From NCBI GenBank assembly GCA_946479615.1, contig CAMLGR010000020.1:1-42701 (forward strand): a DNA stretch of 42,701 nt. Direction: 5' to 3'. Source of the DNA: an uncultured Bacteroidota bacterium (lineage in GTDB: Bacteria; Bacteroidota; Bacteroidia; Chitinophagales; Chitinophagaceae). Position 1 is the stretch's first letter. Each line of letters starts with the position of its first letter. Of this stretch, positions 42,167 to 42,701 are shown piece after piece. The notes under the pieces were generated by a model. It worked only from the letters and a program-made list of their open reading frames with translations. It had not been told where the DNA came from and searched no databases. The position numbers and the translations under genes were made by a program.

Positions 42167-42701
42167 TCACGGTCTTATAGTAGTGATCGTCCCATCTTTA
42201 TTCCATTTGATCAGGGTAGAGGCTTCGGCAATTGTAGTATCATCCTGCCTGAATTTCACAACATAATCCACGCCCGATTTTATTTCCGGGGTTATTTCAG
42301 CAAAGGTCCTGGCCGTCGGTGATCCCGAAATATTGGCCGATGTAGATACGATAGGTTTCCGGAAACGTTTGATCAGGTGACGGCAAAAAATATCATAGGT
42401 GATGCGGATAGCAACACTGCCATCCTTACCTGTCAGGTTATCCGCCAGGCCGATCGCACCTTCATACACTACAGTAACGGGTCTTGCGGTTTTGGTATTG
42501 AGATAATCAAAGACACGGAAATCAGGATTGGCGACATACTGCAGCACATCTCTTTCATCGGCTACCAATACGATCATGGCTTTGTTATCAGAACGGTTCT
42601 TTAATTGAAAAATCCGTTCTATGGCTTTGGCGTTAGTGGCATCACAGCCGATACCCCAAACGGTGTCGGTAGGGTATAAAATAATTCCTCCTGTTTCCAA
42701 T
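42167..42701 (-). CDS. tsaC: L-threonylcarbamoyladenylate synthase (TsaC/Sua5), 5' end outside the window
   Basis: About 178 C-terminal residues are present. GGIILYPTDTVWGIGCDA, KAMIVLVAD, AIRITYDIFCRHLIKRF and PIVSTSANISGSPT are family signatures for threonine/ATP/bicarbonate binding and activation. The frame continues beyond 42701 on the minus strand, so the true start is missing; the Leu read at 42698-42700 is not a start by itself. It makes threonylcarbamoyl-AMP for the t6A37 modification. No Sua5 C-terminal domain is present. Confidence 0.93.
   Translation of the reverse strand, partial: LETGGIILYPTDTVWGIGCDATNAKAIERIFQLKNRSDNKAMIVLVADERDVLQYVANPDFRVFDYLNTKTARPVTVVYEGAIGLADNLTGKDGSVAIRITYDIFCRHLIKRFRKPIVSTSANISGSPTARTFAEITPEIKSGVDYVVKFRQDDTTIAEASTLIKWNKDGTITTIRP

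Overview
The window is chromosomal DNA from a member of the Bacteroidota, most likely the Chitinophagaceae. The family-level placement is inferred from gene content, not from a search. Pointers are a type IX secretion (T9SS) gene set (PorP/SprF protein, giant PKD adhesin with a gliding-type C-terminal domain, DUF5103 plug protein), a TamL lipoprotein, the short prolyl-tRNA synthetase, and several TAnnTTTG -7 promoter boxes at fitting distances from starts. TTG or GTG starts are the only choice for several genes. No phage, insertion sequence, CRISPR array or tRNA gene was recognised.

Layout. 1-3373: end of a probable methyltransferase gene, a SirB1-type transglutaminase-like protein, Dps, and a Tat-exported Gfo/Idh/MocA oxidoreductase. 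3738-9311: an LTA-synthase-like phosphoglycerol transferase directly behind a GDPD/menorin-like membrane protein, then a MocR regulator divergent from an AhpD-like protein and a PEP mutase-family enzyme; a perfect inverted repeat lies on the MocR promoter. 9374-10290: three tandem ~290-bp units full of triloop hairpins. 10524-12625: BlaI/BlaR1-type pair. 12722-18109: SprF-like protein plus a 1448-residue secreted adhesin. 19004-21863: small secreted protein, fructose-6-phosphate aldolase/transaldolase, SRP RNA and T9SS plug protein. 22102-27290: LolC/E-type permease, SpoU methyltransferase, TamL and TruB. 27329-33876: DUF58, MoxR ATPase, DUF4350, DUF4129-like and SpoIIM genes in one operon, divergent from an RDD protein. 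33972-42701: DUF5362 protein, ProS, Ser/Asn/Tyr-rich lipoprotein, a frameshifted outer membrane protein, MiaA, a pRiA4b ORF-3-like protein, CCA-adding enzyme and a truncated TsaC/Sua5.

How the genes work together. Several are housekeeping tRNA/rRNA modification and translation genes (trmH-type, truB, proS, miaA, cca, tsaC), plus SRP RNA. Around them are envelope modules: T9SS export and adhesion, TamL, a lipoprotein-sorting permease, and a phosphoglycerol-transfer operon. The MoxR-DUF58-DUF4350-DUF4129-SpoIIM/RDD cluster is a conserved but poorly understood membrane-associated module.

The least explained feature is between the genes. About half of the intergenic gaps hold imperfect palindromic elements from several sequence-unrelated families, each built of variants of a short word. 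They recur across the window, including a 39-base identity between 207-245 and 21894-21932, and occur in convergent, co-directional and divergent gaps, so they are not only terminators.
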